Source: a virus. Taken from it: a DNA stretch of 64,000 nucleotides. Positions 14,632 through 22,796 of the stretch are shown one piece after another. The translations under genes were made by a program, and so were the position numbers. The notes under the pieces were generated by a model. The model saw only the letters and a program-made list of their open reading frames with translations, made no database searches and was not told the DNA's origin. The stretch's first letter is position 1, and every line of letters begins with the position of its first letter. The stretch lies in the IMG/VR virus record IMGVR_UViG_3300037222_000038, positions 1-64,000 of that record, one strand, 5' to 3'.

Positions 14632-14996
14632 ACACAGAACAGGCAACTGGCGTTACTCCAGACGACATGATCGCTGCCGGGTATGTGCGATACGATCAGA
14701 GCGGACCTTGCCATAAGCACGCCGACTGCATTTATTCCACGACGGTTCGCGGCGAGGGCAAGAAACTGTATTTTCTGCACGCCTACTATTACGACCGCAC
14801 CAAACGATCCGGAGACGAGGTATTCGACTGGCCGCATGGATGGGTTGTCGAGGCTTGCTTTTTCCTTGAGGACGGAACGTATTTCGATGTGGGCCACAAC
14901 AGCCTGAACGAACTCGGCATCAAGGAAATGGAACGCTTTTATGCCGAGATTTACGAAGTGTTGCATTGTGTTCCGGACATCCACAACAACGACTGA
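14628..14996 (+). CDS. Hypothetical protein
   Basis: A 122-residue protein from a GTG overlapping the upstream stop. It contains KKLYFLHAYYYDRTKRSGDE, then FFLEDGTYFDVGHNSLNE, a beta-rich core, then a C-terminal helix (MERFYAEIYEVLHCV). No family recognised. Confidence 0.55.
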   Translation: MNTEQATGVTPDDMIAAGYVRYDQSGPCHKHADCIYSTTVRGEGKKLYFLHAYYYDRTKRSGDEVFDWPHGWVVEACFFLEDGTYFDVGHNSLNELGIKEMERFYAEIYEVLHCVPDIHNND

Positions 14997-15028
14997 GTGA
15001 AATCAAGGCGGGAAGGAGAATCGAAGCC

Positions 15029-15250
15029 ATGAAGAAACCCAAGACACCGAAGCCGATCAGGGGATGGTGCGTTGTCGGCAAATATTCAGGTATTCACTGG
15101 AGCACGTTCGCATTAACGCGAAAGGAGTCAATCAGCGTCGGGGAACAAAACAACTGCGGCGTCTGGAGTAATATGCGCAAGAACGGATTTTCCGTCCAGC
15201 AATTCGATCTGGTCCCCGTCAAGGCTAAGAGAAAGGTGAAGCGATCGTGA
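15029..15250 (+). CDS. Small basic protein
   Basis: A 73-residue protein. ATG 15029 is chosen for the GGAAGGAGAA ribosome site. Basic ends (KKPKTPKPIRG; KAKRKVKRS) surround a beta-like centre. It could bind nucleic acid. Its stop overlaps the next GTG. Confidence 0.5.
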   Translation: MKKPKTPKPIRGWCVVGKYSGIHWSTFALTRKESISVGEQNNCGVWSNMRKNGFSVQQFDLVPVKAKRKVKRS

Positions 15251-15426
15251 GCGATCAAGGCGTGTCGATCCCGTTTTTTTGTGCCGCAATCCGCGTTCTG
15301 GAAAGGGAGCACGGAAAGAAAATGGTTGGTGAAAATGCGGAAGAATTCAGGGCTGCTTTGGCTCGCGCCGAAGCAATCATGAAGGACTGGCCACCTGCCG
15401 AAAAGAAGCGAAAGGCTAAGAAATGA
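15247..15426 (+). CDS. Small helical protein
   Basis: A 59-residue protein from a GTGA overlap, ending in an ATGA overlap. Helical (CAAIRVLEREHGKKMVGE; FRAALARAEAIMKDW) with a Lys-rich tail. Function unknown. Confidence 0.5.
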   Translation: MSDQGVSIPFFCAAIRVLEREHGKKMVGENAEEFRAALARAEAIMKDWPPAEKKRKAKK

Positions 15427-15620
15427 GCGTCACAATCACACTGATCGAGAGGGACTACAAGCCGAAGCATATTGTTCTCGATCGAATTCCGTGCATCCAT
15501 GAGGACATCATTCTGGCCGGCATGGAGTATCACATTACGTCGGTGAGGCACATAGCCGACTTAATTCCGGCGAGTGCGGAAGTCCGTGTGACGCGGTTTG
15601 GGAAGGGGGAACCGGAATGA
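15423..15620 (+). CDS. Hypothetical small beta protein
   Basis: A 65-residue protein. Alternating strands (VTITLIERDYKPKHIVLDRI; EYHITSVRHIADLI). It is coupled by ATGA on both sides. No family recognised. Confidence 0.5.
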   Translation: MSVTITLIERDYKPKHIVLDRIPCIHEDIILAGMEYHITSVRHIADLIPASAEVRVTRFGKGEPE

Positions 15621-15712
15621 GCGAGCATCAACGCTGGTTCTGGCGCATGGATTCACGGCAGCGGCATTGCACGCAAGGCACGTATGCCGCGGACTATTTC
15701 TGGAACGACTGA
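15617..15712 (+). CDS. Micropeptide
   Basis: A 31-residue Trp/Arg-rich peptide (MSEHQRWFWRMDSRQRHCTQ…). It starts in an ATGA overlap and ends just before the next ATG, which supports it as a real operon member. Confidence 0.4.
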   Translation: MSEHQRWFWRMDSRQRHCTQGTYAADYFWND

Positions 15713-15713
15713 T

Positions 15714-15965
15714 ATGACCCAAACCCCCAACATACAAAAGCTGATAACGCACAAGATGGCGCTCATCATGTGCCCGGCAGACGCTGGAATCGGTGCCGCA
15801 TTGAACTCACTGGCGAAGGCCGGAAACATCGGTGCCGTGTGTCGCGAGGCCACGGCATGGGTCGAGAGCGTGATAGCGTTGGTCAAAACAGCACCGGACA
15901 ATCCGTACCAGAGTGACGACGAGATTGCCGGTGCGATACTCAAGGTACTTCAAGAGAGAAAGTAG
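15714..15965 (+). CDS. Hypothetical helical protein
   Basis: An 83-residue protein one base after the previous stop. Ala-rich helices (GIGAALNSLAKAGNIGAVC; WVESVIALVKTA). It may be a small structural or inhibitor protein. No family recognised. Confidence 0.5.
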   Translation: MTQTPNIQKLITHKMALIMCPADAGIGAALNSLAKAGNIGAVCREATAWVESVIALVKTAPDNPYQSDDEIAGAILKVLQERK

Positions 15966-15974
15966 GAGCGAGCG

Positions 15975-16352
15975 GTGGCTTCAAGAAAGTTTCGTGTCAG
16001 TAAACAGTGCTTTCATCCCGGCTGCGATCATTCGGCAATCTGGGAATTCGATTCGAGAAAGGCGTACCTGAACTCGCATGAATTCAGGTTGTACGAGAAG
16101 GGCCACGCTCCCTACTTCTGCGCCAAACACTCTCGCGGAAACGGCGTGTTATCGGCATCGAATCTATTCGCTGAATGGATCTCGGAACCTTCACGGCCAA
16201 TGGAGAAATATCCAGAGGATCCGTACCTCAGTTTTGGTTCGCAGGGAATCATCTTCGGTCCCGGATTCGCTGCTGAAGGGTGCGACTTCCCGACTGGAAC
16301 GCGAATCAAGGTGACTGCCGAAGTGCTCTTGCCGGAGACCGATCATGTGTGA
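15975..16352 (+). CDS. Hypothetical zinc-binding protein
   Basis: A 125-residue protein from GTG. The N-terminus (KQCFHPGCDHSAIWEF…APYFCAKH) has two Cys/His pairs that look like a zinc finger. The rest is beta-rich. Overlaps the next gene by 8 bases. Confidence 0.55.
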   Translation: MASRKFRVSKQCFHPGCDHSAIWEFDSRKAYLNSHEFRLYEKGHAPYFCAKHSRGNGVLSASNLFAEWISEPSRPMEKYPEDPYLSFGSQGIIFGPGFAAEGCDFPTGTRIKVTAEVLLPETDHV

Positions 16353-16779
16353 ATGCGGCTGCGTCGGCAACGACAATAAATACCTATTCCCCGGACCCGG
16401 CAATACGCACTACGTACTGACGCTTCACGGCGGCTGTATCGAATGCGAATCGCCTTCCGGGTTCACAATCGAGCGTGTCGATTCAACGAATGTGCTCTGG
16501 GAAGAGTTCAATCGCGGCGAGTTCTTGACTGGCAATCTGGCGTTCGCCAAGTGGCCCGACAGCGTGGGCGTGGCGTTCATCACCGGCATGTTGCGACCCG
16601 AATTCATCGAGGCCACGAAGTCGCACCTGATCGGCATCGACTCGAAAGACTTCGCTAACGACGCCGACAAACGCAGCCGTGATATCGACGAATACGGAGC
16701 CGAGGCGATCCTTGAAGAGATGTACGAAGACGCACAGACGAAACCCCGATTAGTGGAGCCCAGCGATGGCACTATCTAG
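16345..16779 (+). CDS. Hypothetical protein
   Basis: A 144-residue protein with a Cys-rich start (MCECGCVG) and a mixed body (YVLTLHGGCIECESPSGF; GVAFITGMLRPEFIEATKS). It overlaps the upstream gene. No family recognised. A possible 18-residue Trp-rich ORF at 16766 overlaps its end and is not annotated. Confidence 0.5.
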   Translation: MCECGCVGNDNKYLFPGPGNTHYVLTLHGGCIECESPSGFTIERVDSTNVLWEEFNRGEFLTGNLAFAKWPDSVGVAFITGMLRPEFIEATKSHLIGIDSKDFANDADKRSRDIDEYGAEAILEEMYEDAQTKPRLVEPSDGTI

Positions 16780-16818
16780 AACAAATTGGTGGCCGAACAA
16801 ATCATGGGAGTGGTGGCA

Positions 16819-17076
16819 ATGACCATCGTCGAATCCCAGTCCGATTCCCTGATCCATCTGACTACACCAGGCTCGACAACAGCCCTGTGCGGCAAGACAT
16901 GGCATCGCCCGCTACCGCACATCCCGCTGCACCTGTTCGGCGTCGTCGAGCTGCTGGAAGACGGCACGCCAGACATGCCGTGGTGTCCAGCGTGCACGCG
17001 GAAGCACAGGCCGAGCGGAAACGCTTTGTATCACAAGCACCTGAAGACGATGCGAGAAAAGGGAGTTGTGCAGTAA
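16819..17076 (+). CDS. Small zinc-finger protein
   Basis: An 85-residue protein from ATG 16819 (GGGAG upstream). CGKTWH in the middle and CPACTRKH near the end form a Cys/His zinc site. The stop shares a base with the next ATG. Confidence 0.55.
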   Translation: MTIVESQSDSLIHLTTPGSTTALCGKTWHRPLPHIPLHLFGVVELLEDGTPDMPWCPACTRKHRPSGNALYHKHLKTMREKGVVQ

Positions 17077-17444
17077 TGCCCGGACGAATCGTGATGAAGG
17101 CCCGCTGGAAGAACGCCAGCCGCAAACGCGGGGAAATGAACAAGCTCGAATTAGCCTACAGCCAAGAGCTTGCGTATCGAAAACAGGCCGGGACCATCGT
17201 TGATTGGCGTCACGAACTATTTAAGCTGCGGCTGGCGGACAACACGACATTGACGGTTGACTTCGTGGTGTTCACAAATGACGGGTTCATCGAGCTTCAC
17301 GATTGCAAGGGGAGCTTTTTTCCTGAACACAATAAAATCAAATGGAAGGTCGCAATTGAGCAATGTCCGTGGTTCACGTTCGTGCTGGTGCGCCAGAGAG
17401 CCAAGAAAAACGGCGGCGGATTTGAGTATGAGAGGTTTGAATGA
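17076..17444 (+). CDS. DUF1064-like PD-(D/E)XK nuclease
   Basis: A 122-residue protein. KLELAYSQELAYRKQAGTIV, then LTVDFVVFTNDGFIELHDCK (D…E-x-K type active site), then KWKVAIEQCPWFTFVLV, fits DUF1064. That is a small phage PD-(D/E)XK family related to resolvases or restriction-like enzymes. It directly precedes the methyltransferase cassette, but that pairing may be accidental. Confidence 0.65.
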   Translation: MPGRIVMKARWKNASRKRGEMNKLELAYSQELAYRKQAGTIVDWRHELFKLRLADNTTLTVDFVVFTNDGFIELHDCKGSFFPEHNKIKWKVAIEQCPWFTFVLVRQRAKKNGGGFEYERFE

Positions 17445-17459
17445 AGGATGCCATTTTTA

Positions 17460-18280
17460 GGCACTGACATACTTGAAGCAGAACACGGAAAAACATGACG
17501 CAAAATGAAACACTAACCTTTGGATCACTGTTTGCAGGAATAGGAGGATTCGATCTTGGACTTGAACGCTCCGGGATGCGGTGCCGCTGGCAGGTCGAGA
17601 TCGACCCGTTCGCGCAATCAGTCATCGCAAAGCACTGGCCAGACGTTGGACAATGGGACGACGTGCGCACCTTTCCGCCGCATCCCGCCTCCGATTGGGC
17701 CGTCGATGTCATTTGCGGCGGATTCCCGTGTACAGACATCAGCCAGGCCGGAGGTAAGTCAGGAATTGATGGAGAAATGTCAGGACTTTGGGCCGAGTAT
17801 CGGAGAATCATTCTCGAGATTCGACCCAGAGTCGCGATTGTGGAAAACGTCTCAGCGATCACTTCTCGAGGATTGGATAGAGTTCTCGGGGATCTGGCCG
17901 AGATCGGGTTTGATGCGGTCTGGCACTGTATACCGGCTACGGCCGTTGGCGCGCCGATTGGAGGATGGGGACGAGATCGGATCTGGATTGTGGCCGTGCC
18001 CAACAGCGGAGGATGCAAGCGGCAGGGGCTATCACGGGGATTTGAATGGAAAGTATTACGCAGCTTTGCCGGGAGCGGTGGCGGTGTCGCTCGGCTACCC
18101 GATTCAGCATCCGATCACTGGGAAAATGAACCCGACGTGGGTCGAGTGGCTGTTGGGGTTCCCGACAGAATGGACCGCATCAGGTGTCTCGGAAACTCGG
18201 TAGTTCCACAAGTTGCGGAATGGATAGGACGCCGCATTTTGCAACACAAATGAAAGTTCTGGTTCAAGTATGTCAGTACC
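17460..18280 (+). mobile_element. Gene-carrying inverted-repeat cassette 2 (methyltransferase)
   Basis: Left terminal repeat 17460-17484 (GGCACTGACATACTTGAA then GCAGAAC). Right repeat 18256-18280 is its inverse with two differences. The same 25-base ends bound cassette 1. The interior is a methyltransferase gene with almost no spare DNA and no transposase. No target-site duplication is seen: CATTTTTA on the left, TTACGATG on the right. Confidence 0.8.
17495..18253 (+). CDS. DNA (cytosine-5) methyltransferase
   Basis: A 252-residue protein. Motif I FAGIGG (13-18), motif IV with GGFPC (catalytic Cys79), motif VI ENV (117-119), a GWGRDRIWIVA segment like motif VIII, and motif X GNSVVPQ (233-239). 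The target-recognition region is short. It would add a methyl group to C5 of cytosine, protecting phage DNA or altering host sites. No partner restriction enzyme is certain. It is the passenger of cassette 2. Confidence 0.9.
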   Translation: MTQNETLTFGSLFAGIGGFDLGLERSGMRCRWQVEIDPFAQSVIAKHWPDVGQWDDVRTFPPHPASDWAVDVICGGFPCTDISQAGGKSGIDGEMSGLWAEYRRIILEIRPRVAIVENVSAITSRGLDRVLGDLAEIGFDAVWHCIPATAVGAPIGGWGRDRIWIVAVPNSGGCKRQGLSRGFEWKVLRSFAGSGGGVARLPDSASDHWENEPDVGRVAVGVPDRMDRIRCLGNSVVPQVAEWIGRRILQHK

Positions 18281-18491
18281 TTACGATGACATCAAGCAGG
18301 CGATTAGTGACGCGCCGCAAACATTCCTGCCTGCATTATTGGCAAATTGTGTCGAGGCGTGCATCGACAAGAAGGTATTTCGTGACAACTCGTCAATTGA
18401 GAAATTCGTATCCAGTGTGATTCAAAAGACCGTATTAAATCGGCGAGCAAGTCGGTCTATCCAGACACTCGACGGCGATCCAGCCGGTTAA
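18270..18491 (+). CDS. Hypothetical protein starting inside cassette end
   Basis: A 73-residue protein whose ATG lies within the right terminal repeat of cassette 2. Helical (KQAISDAPQTFLPALLANCV; FVSSVIQKTVLNRRA). The repeat may have replaced the original start. No family recognised. Confidence 0.5.
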   Translation: MSVPYDDIKQAISDAPQTFLPALLANCVEACIDKKVFRDNSSIEKFVSSVIQKTVLNRRASRSIQTLDGDPAG

Positions 18492-18516
18492 ACGCTAACT
18501 TATCCGGAGAGCGGAT

Positions 18517-18735
18517 ATGACTGAACGCGAAATGGTAGACATGATTCGCGGCGACAGAAAACAATTGGCAGAGGCCAAGCGGTTGCGAAATCGAAGGCTC
18601 TATAACGAAATTGCGGAACGAATCGCATTCAACAAGTCACTTTCGTGTGACGGCAAGCTAGACAAATCTCGCCATCGTGAATTACTCGAAGCGATGAAGT
18701 TTGATTACGCCACCCACGACAACCCACAGGAGTAA
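18517..18735 (+). CDS. Small helical protein
   Basis: A 72-residue protein with GGAGAG upstream. Charged helices (DRKQLAEAKRLRNRRLYNEI). No family recognised. It precedes the long modular protein by three bases. Confidence 0.5.
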   Translation: MTEREMVDMIRGDRKQLAEAKRLRNRRLYNEIAERIAFNKSLSCDGKLDKSRHRELLEAMKFDYATHDNPQE

Positions 18736-18738
18736 CCA

Positions 18739-19914
18739 ATGCCTACCGCGTTCCCGTCCGCCGATCGGCGAATACTCGACAAAAGCGATTCCGAAAAAGC
18801 GGCGGCGTGGAGCGATGTGTTCGATGCCATTGAAACTGCATCACCAGGTTGGTTTATGGCTGAACCGATCGCTAGCGGTAGAGACCGTGCCATCGAGTTC
18901 ATTAAGCAGGCGTCCGCCGATCGGCAGGAAGTCGAGCGGCTACAAGGACAAATGATTGAACTCGCAAAGGATGGTGCGGAAGAACGGATGCGGCTGGGCA
19001 TTGAGATCAAGCGGCTGCGTCAGGTCGCTGAGGAGTGTGAGGGGAAGATTAGGGAAATCGTTGACTGTTGGGCGATCTTTGAATCCGGAACACAGTCAAG
19101 ATCGCTTCTCGCAATCTCCGACCGACTCGCAGCGGTGCAGCCTGCCGAGAGCCAGACCGAAACCCAAGAGATCAAGAATGATCCGGAAACAATGGCCGCA
19201 TTGAAGCGGAGTGACGAAGACGTGGCCGCTGGTCGAGTCGTGCCGTTCGAGGAGGTCAAGAGGCAGCTTGGGATCATGCCATCCGCAGAACGACTCACGG
19301 CGGTGCAGCCTGAATACCCTGTCGCTGACTTCATCGCACCGATTTCGATGGAGCGGCGGAATTCCAAGAGCGTGCCACGCGCTGCCGGAGAGACGCTGGC
19401 CGATGCGCTAGAGGCAGCCTACATAGAGGCTGAATCAAAGGGCGTTGTTTTTATCAGCACGTTGCGTCCGATTTTGGCGCGTCACCTCGCCGGCCTCGAA
19501 CTCCCTCCAGCCGTTCCCGCGGTGCCAGTCTCATCGTGGGAGCCTGCGGCTGCGATATGCGAGGATGTAGCCTTGCGAACGTCTATCAATCCGAGAACCC
19601 TCTTGCGAGAAGCCGCCGCGGAGATCCGCAAGCTGCCGGTCGCGGGCGGGAAGCGGAGCGAACAGCGTTGGGGAATCGTGCGAGACGGAAAATTCGTGTG
19701 CTTCAAGGGCATGGCGTGTAATGATCCGTCCGCATTGATAACGCTGTCGTGGGATGATCCCGCAGCCCCGGAGCCTGCGAAGGAGCCGTTCGACGTGAAG
19801 GCTGCGCGAACTCGTCTCGGCGACGAATACGAGCGCGGAAGCATTCAGGGAATGGCGGAAGTCTGCCAAGAGGCATTTGCTGAAATCGAGAGACTGAGAT
19901 TGAATACCCCTTGA
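18739..19914 (+). CDS. Modular protein with antitoxin-like segment
   Basis: A 391-residue protein. Residues about 50-100 form a coiled coil (ADRQEVERLQGQMIELAKDG). Residues about 153-178 (MAALKRSDEDVAAGRVVPFE, then EVKRQLG) resemble the C-terminus of RelB/ParD-type antitoxins (D…aGRvvpxeEV). Related helical segments with LAAVQP and LTAVQP recur at about 128 and 184, suggesting internal duplication. The C-terminal third has WGIVRDGKFVCFKGM. No single function can be assigned. Confidence 0.5.
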   Translation: MPTAFPSADRRILDKSDSEKAAAWSDVFDAIETASPGWFMAEPIASGRDRAIEFIKQASADRQEVERLQGQMIELAKDGAEERMRLGIEIKRLRQVAEECEGKIREIVDCWAIFESGTQSRSLLAISDRLAAVQPAESQTETQEIKNDPETMAALKRSDEDVAAGRVVPFEEVKRQLGIMPSAERLTAVQPEYPVADFIAPISMERRNSKSVPRAAGETLADALEAAYIEAESKGVVFISTLRPILARHLAGLELPPAVPAVPVSSWEPAAAICEDVALRTSINPRTLLREAAAEIRKLPVAGGKRSEQRWGIVRDGKFVCFKGMACNDPSALITLSWDDPAAPEPAKEPFDVKAARTRLGDEYERGSIQGMAEVCQEAFAEIERLRLNTP

Positions 19915-20163
19915 CCCGCGAGCAGGCTGTCCTAGGCCACCGCGCTCAATTAGGAATCCGTTGAATGACCGCCGAAGTCCCGGTTATCAGCCAGCGCAGC
20001 TTCATGCGGCGTGCGGAAATGGGCAGCGGGTTGAGGTTTTTTTAGACGACAATCGAGTCAGGGATGCACGAGTATCCGGCAGAGAAACATTGACTTTCGC
20101 TTCCCAAAGTGCGAAGCTAGCCGTCGATTCCAGAGTTATGACAGCTCTAAACAGGTGCCAACG
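19915..20163 (+). other. Intergenic region between early and middle genes
   Basis: No convincing gene; a 26-residue ORF at 19965-20045 is possible. At about 20090 a TTGACT box is followed by an inverted repeat, TTCGC-N10-GCGAA, in the expected spacer, but no good -10 follows. It may hold a weak or activator-dependent promoter for the next unit. Confidence 0.35.
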
Positions 20164-20442
20164 ATGGCCCGAACACTCGCGCAATATCCCGATTCCGTCG
20201 ATCCCGATGAGGACGACGACGACACGGACGTTGACGCTGCGCCCATCCAGAAGGTCTATCGCCAGACGTTTCAGGATGGCCAGAACGAGCGCGTAACCGT
20301 CATGCGTCAGAGATACCGCAAGGGGCTGGACCTGTTTACCGGGAAGCCACTCGACGCCAAGGCGAAGTCCGAGTTGCGAGAAGTCAGAGCCAATCATTGC
20401 GGCGGGAATGCGCCGCGAAACAAGCCGCAAAGGACTGCATGA
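20164..20442 (+). CDS. Hypothetical protein
   Basis: A 92-residue protein. Acidic start (DSVDPDEDDDDTDVDAAP), then a basic segment (VYRQTFQDGQNERVTVMRQR…). A GTG at 20155 is an alternative start; AGGTG upstream favours ATG 20164. No family recognised. Confidence 0.5.
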   Translation: MARTLAQYPDSVDPDEDDDDTDVDAAPIQKVYRQTFQDGQNERVTVMRQRYRKGLDLFTGKPLDAKAKSELREVRANHCGGNAPRNKPQRTA

Positions 20443-20445
20443 ACC

Positions 20446-20724
20446 ATGCCGCAAGACTGGTTTCAGATGGTGATTACGGTCGGAGGGATCGTGGTCGCCG
20501 CCATCGTGCAATCATTCTGGATTGGCAAAAAATTCGGCGACTTACGGTCTGACATCCGATCGCTGGCAGAAGAGAACGAACATTGCAACAGGGATCGTCA
20601 CTCGATTCGCGGGCATCAACAGGCAATCAGCAGCAAGGTTGAATTGCACTCGATCGAATTGGCGACACTGAAGGCGCAGGCGCCGACGTGGCGGTTGCAC
20701 AAAGAAACCGGAGGCGGATCGTGA
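20446..20724 (+). CDS. Membrane-anchored coiled-coil protein (lysis candidate)
   Basis: A 92-residue protein. One N-terminal membrane span (MVITVGGIVVAAIVQSFWIG) is followed by a long charged helix. This topology fits an inner-membrane spanin or a phage 'hemolysin XhlA'-like lysis accessory. Position next to a two-span protein supports a lysis role. No direct motif proves it. Confidence 0.45.
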   Translation: MPQDWFQMVITVGGIVVAAIVQSFWIGKKFGDLRSDIRSLAEENEHCNRDRHSIRGHQQAISSKVELHSIELATLKAQAPTWRLHKETGGGS

Positions 20725-20960
20725 GTCAGTGGTTCGATTTTGGCTACGGCCCGAAAGAGTTCAAGCGTGATGTTCACGTCGCTTGGGTCGTCGTGTCTGC
20801 CTACCTGATCGTCAGGTTGCCGCAGTGGCAATCGTTCACGCCCGAGAAGTTCAAACAGGATTGCATCGACCTCGCTGTCATCGCGGTCGTCGCCGTGCTC
20901 AAAAGCTGGTCGATGCGGACGCCGACCGATCAGCCGTCATCGAATGTTCCTCCGGGATAA
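20721..20960 (+). CDS. Two-span membrane protein (holin-like)
   Basis: A 79-residue protein from a GTGA overlap. Two hydrophobic segments (VHVAWVVVSAYLIVRL and LAVIAVVAVLKSW) separated by a short charged loop fit a class II holin. Holins form membrane holes that trigger lysis. No endolysin is recognised beside it. Confidence 0.5.
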   Translation: MSQWFDFGYGPKEFKRDVHVAWVVVSAYLIVRLPQWQSFTPEKFKQDCIDLAVIAVVAVLKSWSMRTPTDQPSSNVPPG

Positions 20961-20965
20961 ATGCC

Positions 20966-22321
20966 ATGACCAAAACTGCTCCAGAAGTCGCATTGATTAT
21001 TGCAGGCATGATTTGCCTTCATGCTGGCGAGGAAATCTCGCTGAGTGAAATCAAAAAAAGACTACAGAAGATTGAGTATTCTGTAGTCGCAAGTGCGCAT
21101 GTTCCGCTGGCTGCCGAGAAGATGCCCGCTCACGCCTGGGCGACTGCCCGCATGGAGAATGGCCCCTATTGGTGTTCAACGACGTCGATCAGCAAGGGAC
21201 CGAAGTACGGCCTAGTGCTCGGCTGCGGCCATTGCGTTGACGGGCATGTCGGCGGCGTGTGCACGCTCAATCGGCCGGACGGGTCGAAGTGCAAAGCCGA
21301 ACTGATCGACTTCCATCATCAGGCCACGGAAGACGACGCCGATTTGTCGTTGTTCAGGATTGCGGCGTCAGACGTGATTGCCTTCACGCAAGTCCCGGAA
21401 GAAATGCCCAAGGCAGCGCCGATTTCGTACGACGTTATCGGCTATCCGCGGGGGCAGGGGCCGATCTATTTGCCGCTCGATACGCCGGGCAGCTATGGCA
21501 AAAAGATGTGGACGTTCCGCGTCAAGGGCGGGAAGGTGAATCACGGGAATTCAGGTTGCGGCGTGTTCGTCAACGGCATGTTGTGCGGCGTCACGCATGG
21601 CGGGAACTCGGTTCCGATGAAGGCCGTGCCGCTGTCTGGTCAACTGATCGGCACGCACGTATTCTGCACGAACCACGAACAGATCAAGGTGTTTCTGAAG
21701 AAGAACCGGAAACACTTCGATGATTCGGGTAATCCGTTCTGCCCTGATGGGAAGTGCAATCCGCCGTCAGGATTCAACCCGACTCCGAATGTACCGCTGC
21801 CGCCCAAGCCGGAAGGAATTGACGATCCGCCAGCATTGGTTCCGGTGCCCGATCCGAAGTTCGCCGAAGTGCCGCCCCCGATTCCAGAGCCGCCCTACAA
21901 CGGCAAAGGCAAGCCGCCCCCCGATCTACGAACGCCCCGCGAACGCTCGGCAGCGATCGACCTGTTGCGCCACGAACAACTCGACGCCAGATTGAAGGCC
22001 GTGGAAGCGGCACTCGCCAAACTCCCGACCCATAGCGACCTCGCCTCGTTGCAGAGCCAGCTTGACCAGATCAAAGGACTGATTCCCGGTGGCTCCTCCG
22101 GTCCAGGCGATCGTGGTCCGCAGGGGCCGGCAGGGGCACCCGGTGCTCCGGGCATCGCTGGCAAGGATGGGGCACCCGGAAAAGATGTTGACCCGGCAGT
22201 GCTGGCAGCCATTCAGTCACGATTGACGGCGGTTGAAACCTTTCAGAAGAACCTCACGGGAGCACGACTTTCAGGCAACGTGCGAACCGTTCCGAAGCAG
22301 ACCGCGGCGGTGTCGCCGTAG
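20966..22321 (+). CDS. Secreted trypsin-like protease with collagen-like tail
   Basis: A 451-residue protein. Hydrophobic N-terminus (residues 8-20), a chymotrypsin-fold protease with triad His89 (GCGHC), Asp126 (ADLSLF) and Ser196 (GNSGCG), a Pro-rich linker (about 260-330), a predicted coiled coil, then collagen-like Gly-X-Y triplets at about 379-407 and a C-terminal helix. Likely a trimeric virion-surface or secreted protease. It could process phage proteins or open a protein-rich cell envelope. Confidence 0.8.
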   Translation: MTKTAPEVALIIAGMICLHAGEEISLSEIKKRLQKIEYSVVASAHVPLAAEKMPAHAWATARMENGPYWCSTTSISKGPKYGLVLGCGHCVDGHVGGVCTLNRPDGSKCKAELIDFHHQATEDDADLSLFRIAASDVIAFTQVPEEMPKAAPISYDVIGYPRGQGPIYLPLDTPGSYGKKMWTFRVKGGKVNHGNSGCGVFVNGMLCGVTHGGNSVPMKAVPLSGQLIGTHVFCTNHEQIKVFLKKNRKHFDDSGNPFCPDGKCNPPSGFNPTPNVPLPPKPEGIDDPPALVPVPDPKFAEVPPPIPEPPYNGKGKPPPDLRTPRERSAAIDLLRHEQLDARLKAVEAALAKLPTHSDLASLQSQLDQIKGLIPGGSSGPGDRGPQGPAGAPGAPGIAGKDGAPGKDVDPAVLAAIQSRLTAVETFQKNLTGARLSGNVRTVPKQTAAVSP

Positions 22322-22351
22322 TATTTTTTCCTCGTAGTGGAGACCACGAAG

Positions 22352-22765
22352 ATGAAAGCCAAGTCGAAGTTGTTGTTTGTGTTGTCGTTATTGGTGGCGT
22401 TCTGTGCCGTGTGCCTTGTCACTGAAGACTATGGCAGTCTGGCGAACGTGCTGTGTGCCGCGCCCCTGATTGGTGCAACGATCGTCGATGACGTTGTTGC
22501 GGCACAGTTGAACTCGGCGATTGCCGCCGGAGTCAACACGAACATTTTGGGAGACGGACACGCTCGCGAACGCCTGCGAAGCTCGTTCGACCTGTTGAAC
22601 CATTTCGCCAACGGAGCGATCGGCAACGTCATGTTGCAAGCCAGCCTGCCCACGCAGGACAGCGGCTTGAATGCGGCAATGCGGACGCCCGGCGATGTCG
22701 GTCAGACCGGGAGCATTATCCCGACTGGAGCGGTTGCCGGCGGCGGTGTGGCGGCAAGCAAGTAA
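22352..22765 (+). CDS. Protein with N-terminal signal/anchor
   Basis: A 137-residue protein. ATG 22352 is chosen for the GTGGAG site 10 bases upstream. A signal peptide or anchor (KLLFVLSLLVAFCAVCLV) precedes an Ala/Gly-rich body. Probably membrane or virion associated. No family recognised. Confidence 0.55.
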   Translation: MKAKSKLLFVLSLLVAFCAVCLVTEDYGSLANVLCAAPLIGATIVDDVVAAQLNSAIAAGVNTNILGDGHARERLRSSFDLLNHFANGAIGNVMLQASLPTQDSGLNAAMRTPGDVGQTGSIIPTGAVAGGGVAASK

Positions 22766-22796
22766 CCCCGTTTGAAAAGTAAGGGAGACCACGCCC

